Source: Bacteroidota bacterium
Lineage (GTDB): Bacteria; Bacteroidota; Ignavibacteria; Ignavibacteriales; SURF-24
Length of the DNA stretch: 64,000 bases
NCBI GenBank assembly: GCA_030706145.1
Contig: JAUZPB010000005.1
Location: 22,864-86,863 of the forward strand
Direction of reading: 5' to 3'
In this document: piece by piece, positions 44,884 to 53,834 of the stretch
Layout: each line of letters opens with the position of its first letter
Numbering within the stretch: position 1 is the first letter of the stretch
Notes under the pieces: model-generated
Seen by the model: the letters and a program-made list of their open reading frames with translations, nothing else
Told to the model about the DNA's origin: nothing
The model's database searches: none
Program-made: the position numbers and the translations under genes

Positions 44884-46535
44884 GCAAATATCTTGAATTT
44901 AATACTCCGGCTTCCAAAGAAGCAAAGGATCTGGCTTCGGACTATAGTCTGAAAAATCAGGGATTTAATTATTTAGATCGCGTGTATTGGAATTTGCCCG
45001 AGACTTCTTTGTATGAAGAAGCTATCTTCCGCAATGAAGGACATATAAGCCTTGGAGGCCCTTTTGTTGTTATGACTGGCAAGCATACGGCGCGCGCCGC
45101 TGCAGATAAATTCATTGTACAGGAAGAATCTACACAAAATAAAATTTGGTGGGGAGTTTATAATCGCCCCTATAGTCTGGAAAAATTCAATGCTCTTCTG
45201 GGTAGATTGCAGGCATGGGCACAGGGAGAGGAGTTTTTCGTGCAAGATTGCTTTGCCGGAGCTGACCCAGAGTATCGGCTTCCAGTTAGAATTATAACTG
45301 AAAAGGCCTGGCATAGCCTCTTTGCCAGAAATATGTTTATTACTACTTGTGACCAACAAGAGCTAAAAACCTTTATCCCTCATTTTACTGTAATTGCCGT
45401 ACCTGGATTTAAGGTTGATCCAATCGTTGATAGTACACGAAGCGAAACTGCAATTATTATTAACTTTTCACAGAGAATGTGCATAATTGCTAATTCTCTC
45501 TATGGCGGCGAAATTAAAAAATCTGTCTTTACCGTATTGAACTTTCTTTTAACTTTCAATGATGTCCTTCCTATGCATTGCTCTGCAAATGTGGGTAAAG
45601 ATGGTGATGTGGCTATATTCTTTGGATTAAGCGGAACTGGGAAGACTACCTTGTCGGCAGATCCTAAACGTAGACTCATTGGTGATGATGAGCATGGATG
45701 GAGCTCAAATGGGATTTTTAACTTTGAGAGTGGCTGCTATGCTAAAGTAATTAGACTTTCTCCAGACCATGAACCTGAGATTTTTGCTTGTACAAAAAAG
45801 TTCGGTACTATACTGGAAAACGTAGTGTATGATACTGTCTCTAGAAGAATTGATCTTAATGACGATATTATTACGGAAAATACAAGAGCATCTTATCCTT
45901 TGGAATTTATTCCTAATGTGGTCCCGGAAAAAATGGTCAATTCTCATCCAAAAAATATAATTTTCCTGACCTGCGATGCCTCTGGAGTTTTACCTCCTAT
46001 TGCTAGATTAACACCTGAGCAAGCACAGTATCATTTCATAAGCGGGTATACTTCGAAAATTGCCGGTACCGAAATTGGTCTGGGCATTGAACCCCAGATA
46101 ACTTTTAGTGCTTGTTTTGGCGCTCCCTTTATGGTTAGACATCCATTTGAATATGCCGAAATGCTGAAGCAGAGAATGCTTAAACATAATGCAAACTGCT
46201 GGTTGGTAAATACAGGCTGGGTCGGAGGACGCTTTGGCGTCGGAAAACGTATTAGCATTCGACATACACGCAATCTTCTGAATGCAGCTTTAGAAGGAAA
46301 ACTATGTGACGTTCAATTCAGAAAAGATAAACTCTTCGGCTTTGATGTTCCTCTTTGCTGCCCTGATGTTCCAAATGATGTTCTTGAGCCTTCAAATTCC
46401 TGGGGCGATAAGAATGAGTACTGGAAAAAATATGACGCCCTTGCAGCAAGGTTTATTGAGAATTTTAAGCTTTTTTCTAACGGCTGCTCGCTTGAAGTTA
46501 TAAAGGCTGGTCCAAAAAGACTGGCTCAGTTGTAA
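44880..46535 (+). CDS. pckA: Phosphoenolpyruvate carboxykinase (ATP)
   Basis: PckA interconverts oxaloacetate and phosphoenolpyruvate with ATP. The 551 residues carry the ATP-type signature: GGPFVVMTGKHTARAAADKF, RNMFI, the metal- and substrate-binding MHCSANVGKDGDVAIFFGLS, the kinase-1a P-loop FGLSGTGKTTLSADP, DDEHGWS and NTGWVGGRFGVGKRI. It overlaps the preceding aminotransferase gene by four bases. A clear terminator follows. Confidence 0.97.
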   Translation: MSKYLEFNTPASKEAKDLASDYSLKNQGFNYLDRVYWNLPETSLYEEAIFRNEGHISLGGPFVVMTGKHTARAAADKFIVQEESTQNKIWWGVYNRPYSLEKFNALLGRLQAWAQGEEFFVQDCFAGADPEYRLPVRIITEKAWHSLFARNMFITTCDQQELKTFIPHFTVIAVPGFKVDPIVDSTRSETAIIINFSQRMCIIANSLYGGEIKKSVFTVLNFLLTFNDVLPMHCSANVGKDGDVAIFFGLSGTGKTTLSADPKRRLIGDDEHGWSSNGIFNFESGCYAKVIRLSPDHEPEIFACTKKFGTILENVVYDTVSRRIDLNDDIITENTRASYPLEFIPNVVPEKMVNSHPKNIIFLTCDASGVLPPIARLTPEQAQYHFISGYTSKIAGTEIGLGIEPQITFSACFGAPFMVRHPFEYAEMLKQRMLKHNANCWLVNTGWVGGRFGVGKRISIRHTRNLLNAALEGKLCDVQFRKDKLFGFDVPLCCPDVPNDVLEPSNSWGDKNEYWKKYDALAARFIENFKLFSNGCSLEVIKAGPKRLAQL

Positions 46536-46579
46536 GTCTTGAATCTCATTTTGACTTATTTTAGTTTTTGCTTTTCCAG

Positions 46580-46620
46580 GAGGGCAGGGGCCCATATTTT
46601 TCTCCTTGCCCTCTTTTCTT
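46580..46620 (+). terminator. Rho-independent terminator after pckA
   Basis: GAGGGCA (about 46580-46586) pairs with TGCCCTC (46607-46613), helped by flanking GG/CC pairs, and is followed by TTTTCTTTTCTCC. Confidence 0.75.
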
Positions 46621-46726
46621 TTCTCCGATAGCATTTCTTAAAAATACTTCCTCCGATAAAATTTATTAGTTGAACAATTAAATCCCTATAGATATTTTTA
46701 AGTCTTACAAATTTTTGAAGAATTCC

Positions 46727-47926
46727 ATGGGAAATAAATTGATTGCAAACCGAATAAATGAACTGACAGCTTCTGTTACAATGAAAATAGCTGGAAAAGC
46801 TTTAACAATGAAAGCAAGCGGCGTTGATATTATTGATTTTAGCGTAGGTGAACCTGATTTTCCTACTCCCTCAAGAATAAAAAAAGCAGCCCTTAAGGCA
46901 ATTGATGAGAATTTTACTAAATATACCTTTAATAGCGGTATGCTTGAACTAAGAGACGCTATATCAAAAAAATTCTTAAGGGATAATAACCTGGAATATG
47001 ATACTGACGAAATCATTGTCTCCAATGGCGCTAAACAGGCACTGTTTAATGTCGTAATGTCAGTTGTAAATCCAGGTGATGAGGTTATTATTCCCGGGCC
47101 ATATTATGTAAGCTATCCTGAAATGGTTAAACTTGCTGGTGGAAAACCAGTTATTGTTAATACAAAGGAGAAAAATGGCTTTAAACTTACCCCTGAAGAG
47201 CTAAAAGATGCTATAACTAGCTCCACAAAAGCCTTAATTGTTTGTACTCCTTCTAATCCTACAGGTTTAGTCTACACTGAGGATGAAATTAAAGCTCTTG
47301 TTAGTGTTATTGAAAAGGAAAAGATATTTGTCATTAGCGATGAGGTATATGAAAAGTTAATCTACGACAATTTAACGTTTGCAAGCTTTGCCGATGCAGG
47401 AAAAAACATAAAGGATAGAATAGCTGTTATTAATGGAGTATCTAAAGCTTATGCTATGACTGGCTGGCGAATTGGTTATGCTGCTGCTAATAAGGAAATA
47501 ATAAAAAGCGCAAGCAAAATTCAGAGCCATAATACTTCTGGCGCTTCTTCAATTTCTCAATATGCTAGCCTGGAAGCCCTTTCAGGACCACAAAATGAGG
47601 TTATAATTATGAGAGATGAATTTGAAAAAAGGCGAGACTATATTTATCAGAAAGCAATTACATTGTTTACAGATTGCGTTAAACCTCAAGGCGCTTTTTA
47701 TATTTTTCCAAATATTTCTTCTTTCATAGGAAAAAAACTTAATAATAGGCAAATTTTGACTTCTGCTGATCTGGCAGAATTACTCCTTGACGAAGCCAAA
47801 GTTGCACTTGTACCCGGGGAAGCCTTCGGCTCAGATAAGCATATAAGAATATCTTATTCAACATCAATGGAAAACATTGTAGAGGGGATGAATAGAATTC
47901 AGAGTGCCTTGGAGAAAATAAAATAG
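46727..47926 (+). CDS. Aspartate-type aminotransferase (class I, subgroup I-beta/I-gamma)
   Basis: 399 residues closely following bacterial AspB: DFSVGEPDFPTP, KYTFNSGMLELRDAI, SNGAKQALFNVVMSV, PGPYYVSYPEMVKLAGG, CTPSNPTGLVYTEDE, DEVYEKLIYD and the PLP lysine in INGVSKAYAMTGWRIGYAA. The expected reaction is aspartate + 2-oxoglutarate to oxaloacetate + glutamate; some relatives are prephenate aminotransferases. I start at ATG 46727 (MGNKLIANR); an upstream TTG at 46715 is possible. It converges with aroE across a shared terminator. Confidence 0.92.
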   Translation: MGNKLIANRINELTASVTMKIAGKALTMKASGVDIIDFSVGEPDFPTPSRIKKAALKAIDENFTKYTFNSGMLELRDAISKKFLRDNNLEYDTDEIIVSNGAKQALFNVVMSVVNPGDEVIIPGPYYVSYPEMVKLAGGKPVIVNTKEKNGFKLTPEELKDAITSSTKALIVCTPSNPTGLVYTEDEIKALVSVIEKEKIFVISDEVYEKLIYDNLTFASFADAGKNIKDRIAVINGVSKAYAMTGWRIGYAAANKEIIKSASKIQSHNTSGASSISQYASLEALSGPQNEVIIMRDEFEKRRDYIYQKAITLFTDCVKPQGAFYIFPNISSFIGKKLNNRQILTSADLAELLLDEAKVALVPGEAFGSDKHIRISYSTSMENIVEGMNRIQSALEKIK

Positions 47927-47950
47927 CGAACTATAAAAATCAGGATATTA

Positions 47951-47997
47951 AAGAAAAAGCCGCGTAAGTTTTTAATTCTCACACGGCTTTTTTCTTG
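47951..47997. terminator. Bidirectional terminator between convergent aminotransferase and aroE
   Basis: AAGAAAAAGCCG(c)GT (from 47951) pairs with ACACGGCTTTTTTCTT (from 47981) around an AT-rich loop. The stem carries an A-run on one side and a T-run on the other, serving both strands. Confidence 0.85.
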
Positions 47998-48011
47998 AAA
48001 AAAATTACTTC

Positions 48012-48893
48012 TTATTTTGTATCGATATATAGCTTTAAGGCTTTGTTAATCTTTTCAACCGGCATCTCTTCACCTGTCCATAGTTCAAAGGATTTAGCTC
48101 CCTGGTGAACCAACATTCTTAAACCATCAATTACAGTGGCTCCTTGTGATTCGGCTAATTGAAGTAGCCTTGTCTTTAATGGATTATAAATTAGATCAAA
48201 GACAACCTGGCCTTTAACAAAGGACTGTGGTATGCTTGTGACTGAATCATCAACATTTGGATACATTCCAACAGACGTAGTATTAATTATCAACTTTGAA
48301 TCCCTGAGAACATCTACTAGATCAGGCGGTATAAGTTCATATGATTTTATGTCTGTAAAATGCATCCTTGTCGAAAAATATTCCCTTAAGGATTCACCTT
48401 TCTGCTCTGTGCGATTAATTATTTGAATCTTTTCGGGTTTGAAGTTCCTTATTAGTGTGTAAATAACACTTCTGGCTCCGCCACCAGCTCCAAAGATGCT
48501 AACCTTCTGTCCTGTTATCTCATCTTTATATGGGAGAAGTGTTTCGTAAACTCCGTTAACATCAGTATTATAGCCGCTTAGAATTCCGTTATCATTTACA
48601 ACTGTATTTACTGCTCCAATTATGCTTGCTTCTTCTGAAACATTACGCAAATAAGCAATTATGTTTTCTTTATGGGGTAAGGTAATATTGAAACCCTTAA
48701 TTCCAAGAGCAACCATACCTTTTATGGCCGCTTTCAGTGTGTTTATAGGTACATCAAAGGGAAGATAAATGTAATTCAAATTCTTAATCTCAAAGGAAAT
48801 ATTGTGCATTAGCGGAGAATAAGAATGTTTTATCGGATGCCCGATAATACCTATTATGTTTGTATCTTGGTTAAATTTATTATATCCTGTCAT
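48012..48893 (-). CDS. aroE: Shikimate dehydrogenase
   Basis: AroE reduces 3-dehydroshikimate with NADPH in aromatic amino-acid and chorismate synthesis. The 293 residues show GHPIKHSYSPLMHN (substrate site), FNITLPHKENIIAYL with the catalytic lysine, AVNTVV, the NADP loop SIFGAGGGARSVIYTL, NRTEQKGESL and the tail DGLRMLVHQGAKSFELWTG. It lies 29 bases after the TPR gene on the same strand. Chorismate made with it also feeds the menaquinone genes of this window. Confidence 0.96.
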   Translation of the reverse strand: MTGYNKFNQDTNIIGIIGHPIKHSYSPLMHNISFEIKNLNYIYLPFDVPINTLKAAIKGMVALGIKGFNITLPHKENIIAYLRNVSEEASIIGAVNTVVNDNGILSGYNTDVNGVYETLLPYKDEITGQKVSIFGAGGGARSVIYTLIRNFKPEKIQIINRTEQKGESLREYFSTRMHFTDIKSYELIPPDLVDVLRDSKLIINTTSVGMYPNVDDSVTSIPQSFVKGQVVFDLIYNPLKTRLLQLAESQGATVIDGLRMLVHQGAKSFELWTGEEMPVEKINKALKLYIDTK

Positions 48894-48922
48894 ATTTGTA
48901 GAATACAGCTATTTCAAAAAAG

Positions 48923-50338
48923 CTAATTATCTCCGAGTAATTTGTTAAATAATTTCGAGGACTTTATTTCTGGATATTCCTTTGCAAATTCATTTTTCAT
49001 CGATGGATCAAGCATGAAAGCGCTCTTCAGACATTCTATTGCTTCCTGTGTCTTACTTAAAATAAAATTAACTTTTGCTTTCCCATAATACGAATTTGCA
49101 TCCTGCGGATTTAGCTTAATGCATTCATTATATGCATCCATCCCTTCAGTCCAATCTCCTTGTTCTAGACTTATTTCAGCCAATTTTTGCCATGCATCAT
49201 GGTTATCTGCCTCTAGTGATAAGACTTTTTTATAGCTCTCTTTTGAATCTGAAAGCTTTCCTAAGAAATATTCCATATCGGCTTTTCCCATCCACGCATC
49301 TGATGAACTCCTGTCTAAGGAGATTGCTTTTATAAAATCATTTAATGCCAGGCTGTATTTCTCAACTTCTTCATAGCAAAAGCCTCGCGAAATAACAGCA
49401 TCAAAATATCCATTGTTCAGGTTTATCGCATCTGAATAATATTTAATAGCATTCTCCATGTCCTCCATCTCTTCATAAATCTGACCAAGATTGAAGTATA
49501 TATCCTCATCATATTTGTCAAGTTCTGCTGCCCTCTTAAAGGCTTCAAGAGCACTTTCTAATTTCCCTGTATTTGCTAGGGCAATACCTTTATTGAACCA
49601 TGCATTTGAAAAATCTTCCTTCAGAGCAATTGCTAGCTCAAAACTATCAATTGCATTTTCATATTTAGCCATTCGAATAAATATTATTCCACGATTATAC
49701 CAGCCAGTTACGCTATATGGTTCAAGATCAAGGTACCTATCGTAGGCTTCGAGTGCCTTTGAAAAATTATCAATGCTTTCATAACAATAACCAAGTTCAT
49801 AATAAACTTCGCTATATTCATCGTCGATTTCTATTGCCTTTAGAAAATATTCGATCGCTTTTGGGAAATTATCTTCTTTTTGATATAATACTCCCATGCT
49901 GAAGTATGCTTCTTCATTGCTGGAATCAAGTCTTAGAACTTCTTCAAGCGTCTCTTTTGCATCTTCTATTAGCCCAAGATTTTCTTCTGCTAAGGCTTTA
50001 TTTAATAATGTCTCAACATCATTGGGGCTTAAAGTAAGTGACTTAATAAAACTGTTATAAGCTTCCTCAAATTCAAATGAATTATTTAAGAATGCTCCCC
50101 TTAACTGCCATAGTTCGGAATCATAAGGAGCAATTTCTAAAAGTGCATTGGCAAGAAAGAGACCATCTTCAACATAATCATATTCCATGCATAAATGAAT
50201 TACTTCTTCCATCTCTTCAGAATAGCTGAAAACAAGTCCCTCAGCAATCATTCGCCTGCAATTCTCAATTCGCTCTTTTAAATCTTTTTCTTCAAAAAAA
50301 TCATCATTGATTCCGAATCTGTCTTCGGAATAATCCAT
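48923..50338 (-). CDS. Tetratricopeptide-repeat protein
   Basis: A 471-residue cytoplasmic protein (no signal peptide) made almost entirely of about twelve 34-residue TPR units (for example AYFSMGVLYQKEDNFPKAIE and AWFNKGIALANTGKLESALE). TPR arrays hold protein partners; no enzymatic domain is present. The N-terminal ~50 residues are acidic and the C-terminus helical. AAGGAG lies six bases before the ATG. It appears to lead a unit with aroE. The partner is unknown. Confidence 0.9.
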   Translation of the reverse strand: MDYSEDRFGINDDFFEEKDLKERIENCRRMIAEGLVFSYSEEMEEVIHLCMEYDYVEDGLFLANALLEIAPYDSELWQLRGAFLNNSFEFEEAYNSFIKSLTLSPNDVETLLNKALAEENLGLIEDAKETLEEVLRLDSSNEEAYFSMGVLYQKEDNFPKAIEYFLKAIEIDDEYSEVYYELGYCYESIDNFSKALEAYDRYLDLEPYSVTGWYNRGIIFIRMAKYENAIDSFELAIALKEDFSNAWFNKGIALANTGKLESALEAFKRAAELDKYDEDIYFNLGQIYEEMEDMENAIKYYSDAINLNNGYFDAVISRGFCYEEVEKYSLALNDFIKAISLDRSSSDAWMGKADMEYFLGKLSDSKESYKKVLSLEADNHDAWQKLAEISLEQGDWTEGMDAYNECIKLNPQDANSYYGKAKVNFILSKTQEAIECLKSAFMLDPSMKNEFAKEYPEIKSSKLFNKLLGDN

Positions 50339-50843
50339 TCTAACTCCTTATTACCTAAAGTGAAAACTTATTATTATGAATGTACAAAATCAAGCTGATT
50401 TTAATATTTATCTCATTTTTAAAATGTGCCGTTTTTTTTCTATGCTGGGCTCTTTGATAATATCCTTTTTTTGTTCTATTGGATATTTATCTGTATACAC
50501 TTTGCTCAATTAAATTATTTCTGCCTATTCGTTTTCTGCAAATCTGTCTTTTTGTGACCTCCTTTCCTATAAAAAGGAGATTACGCATTTTTAACTAATT
50601 TTCTGACTATAGGTTTTCTAAGAAAGGAAATGCCAGTTTTAATTGATCCTAAAATAATAAAAAGTAAGTAAAATCTGTTTATTGCCAGCACAAAAATATG
50701 TATTTATAACTATAAATAAAGGGGTAAAGTTTCGAACTGAACCTTAAATTATGAAGGGATATTTTAAGATTTGCTCAAAAAAACAGTTTTTCAAGCCTCC
50801 CCGTAAAATTATACAAGAAGGCCTGAAAAAAATGGATCTCGTA
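50339..50843. other. Intergenic region between sucC and the TPR gene
   Basis: These 505 AT-rich bases contain the sucC terminator at the right and presumably the TPR promoter at the left. I found no gene. A 33-codon + strand frame from 50751 merely crosses the terminator and lacks a placed ribosome binding site. Confidence 0.55.
50775..50830 (-). terminator. Rho-independent terminator after sucC
   Basis: On the - strand TTTTTCAGGCCTTC pairs with GGAGGCTTGAAAAA (arms at 50817-50830 and 50787-50800) and CTGTTTTTTTG follows. Confidence 0.8.
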
Positions 50844-52004
50844 CTAGTTTAACACACTAGTTACTTTTTCAGCTGCATCTTTCAGGCTGCCAGCAACTTC
50901 AAAATTTAATCCTGAATTCTGAAGCAGTTCTCCGGCTTCCTTTGCATTAGTTCCTTCCAGGCGGATTATTATGGGTATCCCAACTTTTATTTCATTTACC
51001 GCATCAATTACACCTTGAGCAACCCTGTCACATCTTACAATTCCACCAAAAATGTTAATTAAAATTGCCTTTACGTTCGGATCTGATAAAATGATCTTAA
51101 ACCCGCTAGCTACCGTTTCTTTGTTTGCTGTACCTCCAACATCAAGAAAATTAGCTGGCTCTCCACCTGCTAGCTTTATAATGTCCATAGTGCCCATGGC
51201 TAATCCGGCCCCATTTACCATACAGCCTACATTCCCATCTAGCTTGATATAGTTCAGATTATGTTTTGTTGCTTCAATCTCAAGAGGCTCCTCTTCATCT
51301 AGATCCCTCAGTTCTACTATTTCCGGGTGGCGAAAAAGAGCATTATCATCAAAATTCATTTTTGCATCTAAAGCCATAACATCTCCTTCTTTCGTTACTA
51401 CGAGAGGATTAATTTCTGCTAAAGATGCATCTGTTGCCTCATATGCCTGATACAGGGCACTTAAAAATTTGACTGCGTTTTTATACTGTAGATCTTTTAA
51501 TCCAAGCCCAAAAGCAAGCTTCCTTGCCTGATATGCCTGCATTCCTACTTCAGGATCAATTGTTTCCTTTATTATTTTTTCTGGACTTTCAGCAGCTATC
51601 TTCTCAATTTCCATTCCGCCTTCGGTAGAAACCATTATGACATTTTTTGATTGCGCCCGGTCCAGAGTTATTCCTACATATAGCTCTTTCTCAATATTGA
51701 CACCCTGTTCTATTAAAAGCCTTTTTACTAGCCTTCCTTCTGGCCCTGTCTGGTGGGTGATTAACCTCATCCCTAGAATTTCTCCAGATAGTTCTCTTAC
51801 TTCATCCAGACTTTTTGCAACTTTTACTCCTCCACCTTTGCCTCTTCCGCCAGCATGTATCTGAGCCTTTACCACCCATAACTCACCCCCAATTCCCTTT
51901 GCTACTTCAACTGCTTCATCTGATGAAAAAGCAACTTTCCCATTTGGAACAGCTACATTGTACTTTCGAAGAATTTCTTTAGCCTGATATTCATGAATTT
52001 TCAT
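50844..52004 (-). CDS. sucC: Succinate-CoA ligase (ADP-forming) beta subunit
   Basis: SucC is the nucleotide-binding and succinate-binding subunit of the TCA-cycle succinyl-CoA synthetase. The 386 residues match throughout: [54 protein letters not shown] and [24 protein letters not shown] lies close before the ATG. The partner sucD is not adjacent. It follows pruA on the same strand with a 98-base spacer containing a perfect palindrome. Confidence 0.97.
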   Translation of the reverse strand: MKIHEYQAKEILRKYNVAVPNGKVAFSSDEAVEVAKGIGGELWVVKAQIHAGGRGKGGGVKVAKSLDEVRELSGEILGMRLITHQTGPEGRLVKRLLIEQGVNIEKELYVGITLDRAQSKNVIMVSTEGGMEIEKIAAESPEKIIKETIDPEVGMQAYQARKLAFGLGLKDLQYKNAVKFLSALYQAYEATDASLAEINPLVVTKEGDVMALDAKMNFDDNALFRHPEIVELRDLDEEEPLEIEATKHNLNYIKLDGNVGCMVNGAGLAMGTMDIIKLAGGEPANFLDVGGTANKETVASGFKIILSDPNVKAILINIFGGIVRCDRVAQGVIDAVNEIKVGIPIIIRLEGTNAKEAGELLQNSGLNFEVAGSLKDAAEKVTSVLN

Positions 52005-52045
52005 CGATAGTCCCTCTTATTTATAGGTAAATAGTTAGAAAATAC

Positions 52046-52073
52046 AGACAGCTGAATGGCCATTCAGCTGTCT
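52046..52073. repeat. 28-bp perfect palindrome between pruA and sucC
   Basis: AGACAGCTGAATGG is followed immediately by its reverse complement CCATTCAGCTGTCT. On the - strand it lies 30 bases past the pruA stop and is followed by GTATTTTC. It may act as a weak terminator or attenuator setting the sucC level, an RNA-end protector for pruA, or a protein-binding site. Confidence 0.8.
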
Positions 52074-52102
52074 TGAAAGATAAAAAAAATTAAGGCTCTG
52101 TG

Positions 52103-53659
52103 TTATTTTACAGGCTTCTTTTCACTAACTGCTTTTGCTTGCTGGAATAGTAATAGATAATCTCTTCCACCTGCCTTTGAATCAGTCCCAGACATATTGA
52201 ATCCCCCAAAGGGATGTCCACCTACAAGTGCTCCTGTACATTTTCTGTTGAAATAGAGATTGCCAACAAAAAAACTCTCTCTGGCTTTTTCTATTTTCTT
52301 TTTGTTCTTTGTATATACTCCACCGGTTAACCCATAGATCGTATTGTTTGCAATTTTCAAAGCATTGTCAAAATCTTTTGCCTTTATTACTGCAAGTACA
52401 GGCCCGAAGATCTCTTCCTGCGATATCTTTGCCTCTGGCTTTACATCTACAAAAACTGTGGGTCTTATATAGTAACCGTTTCCTTCTGCCTTTTCTCCTC
52501 CACAGAGCAGCTTCGCTTCTTTTTTCCCTGCTTCAATATAGGAAAGAATACCTTTTTCTGCATTTCCGCCAATTACAGGGCCAATTGAAAAGTTCTGATC
52601 GGCTGGACCAACTTCAAGCTTGCATACTTCTTCTTTTAATTTGCTTACAAATTCTTTGTAGATTGCCTTATCAACAATGACCCTTGAACAGGCCGAACAT
52701 TTCTGCCCCTGAAAACCAAAAGCTGATGTGACAACTCCCTTGACTGCCTCATCAATGTCGGTTTCACTATCGACTATTATGCTGTCTTTTCCACCCATCT
52801 CAGCTACAACTCTTTTTAGCCATTTCTGACCTGGCTGAACTTCTGAGGCTAATTCGTTTATATGAATGCCAACCTGCATTGATCCCGTAAATGAAACAAA
52901 GCGTGTAAGTGGATTAGATACTAAGGTATCTCCAACTTCTCCTCCTGAACCAGGCATAAAGTTCAAAACTCCTGCTGGTAAACCAGCTTCTTCCATTATC
53001 TCATAAAATAATTTCCCCATCATAGGAGTATCGCTTGATGGTTTTAGTACCACTGTATTTCCTGTCACTATAGCTGCAGATGACATCCCAACTAGAATAG
53101 CAAAAGGAAAATTCCATGGTGGAATTACTACACCTACGCCAAGTGGAATATATACAAGCTCATTATCTTCTCCTTTTATTGGCGTAATTGGTTGCTTTTC
53201 TGCATAGCGAAGCATTTCTCTACCATAAAATTCCAGAAAGTCTATTGCCTCAGCAGTATCTGCATCAGCTTCTGCAAAGTTTTTTCCTGCTTCAGATATC
53301 ATCCAGGCATTAATCTCATATTTCCTTTTGCGCGCTATTTCAGCTGCCTTAAATATTATTTTAGCCCTCTTCTCTGCAGGAACTAACTTCCATTGCTCGA
53401 ATTTTTTTGCTGCTTCACTTATTGCTTTGTTAGCAAGCTCTTTTGTGCCTTTGTAGAATGAAGCAACAACTTCATCCTTGTTCGACGGATTGTAAGAATT
53501 TAGCTTGCTTTCAGTCTTAATCTTTTTTCCACCTATTATTATCTCATAAGTTTTTCCGAGTTTTTTCCTTACAGCTTCCAAAGCTTCTACTTGTTGAGCA
53601 TAGATCTTTTTGTCCTTAAAATTACTTAATGGTTCGTTTCTGAAAGGTTTTACTTTCAT
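52103..53659 (-). CDS. pruA: L-glutamate gamma-semialdehyde (1-pyrroline-5-carboxylate) dehydrogenase
   Basis: The aldehyde dehydrogenase oxidises glutamate semialdehyde to glutamate with NAD in proline breakdown. The 518 residues fit the stand-alone P5CDH type: PLGVGVVIPPWNFPFAILVG, the NAD-site FVSFTGSMQVGIHI, the catalytic glutamate in VVAEMGGKDSIIVD, the nucleophile in FGFQGQKCSACSR and GPVLAVIKAKDFDNAL. The N-terminal extension is typical of this class. AGGAG precedes the ATG. No proline dehydrogenase gene is beside it. Confidence 0.94.
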   Translation of the reverse strand: MKVKPFRNEPLSNFKDKKIYAQQVEALEAVRKKLGKTYEIIIGGKKIKTESKLNSYNPSNKDEVVASFYKGTKELANKAISEAAKKFEQWKLVPAEKRAKIIFKAAEIARKRKYEINAWMISEAGKNFAEADADTAEAIDFLEFYGREMLRYAEKQPITPIKGEDNELVYIPLGVGVVIPPWNFPFAILVGMSSAAIVTGNTVVLKPSSDTPMMGKLFYEIMEEAGLPAGVLNFMPGSGGEVGDTLVSNPLTRFVSFTGSMQVGIHINELASEVQPGQKWLKRVVAEMGGKDSIIVDSETDIDEAVKGVVTSAFGFQGQKCSACSRVIVDKAIYKEFVSKLKEEVCKLEVGPADQNFSIGPVIGGNAEKGILSYIEAGKKEAKLLCGGEKAEGNGYYIRPTVFVDVKPEAKISQEEIFGPVLAVIKAKDFDNALKIANNTIYGLTGGVYTKNKKKIEKARESFFVGNLYFNRKCTGALVGGHPFGGFNMSGTDSKAGGRDYLLLFQQAKAVSEKKPVK

Positions 53660-53834
53660 CGGATACTCCTGTGTATTTAGGTTATTATTAAAAAGTATTT
53701 ATCAAATTACTGCTTTTGGCCCTAAAAGGCAATCAAGATAACTATGTTGATTTATCATATCACTTATCCATTTTTTTTGCTATTTTATCTGAATTCTTAA
53801 TCATCTTCTCTTAAAAACATTTTGTGGAATTGCT

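Noticed and set aside
50751..50852. 33-codon + strand frame in the sucC-TPR gap
   Set aside because: It runs through the sucC terminator and its end overlaps sucC; no placed ribosome binding site.
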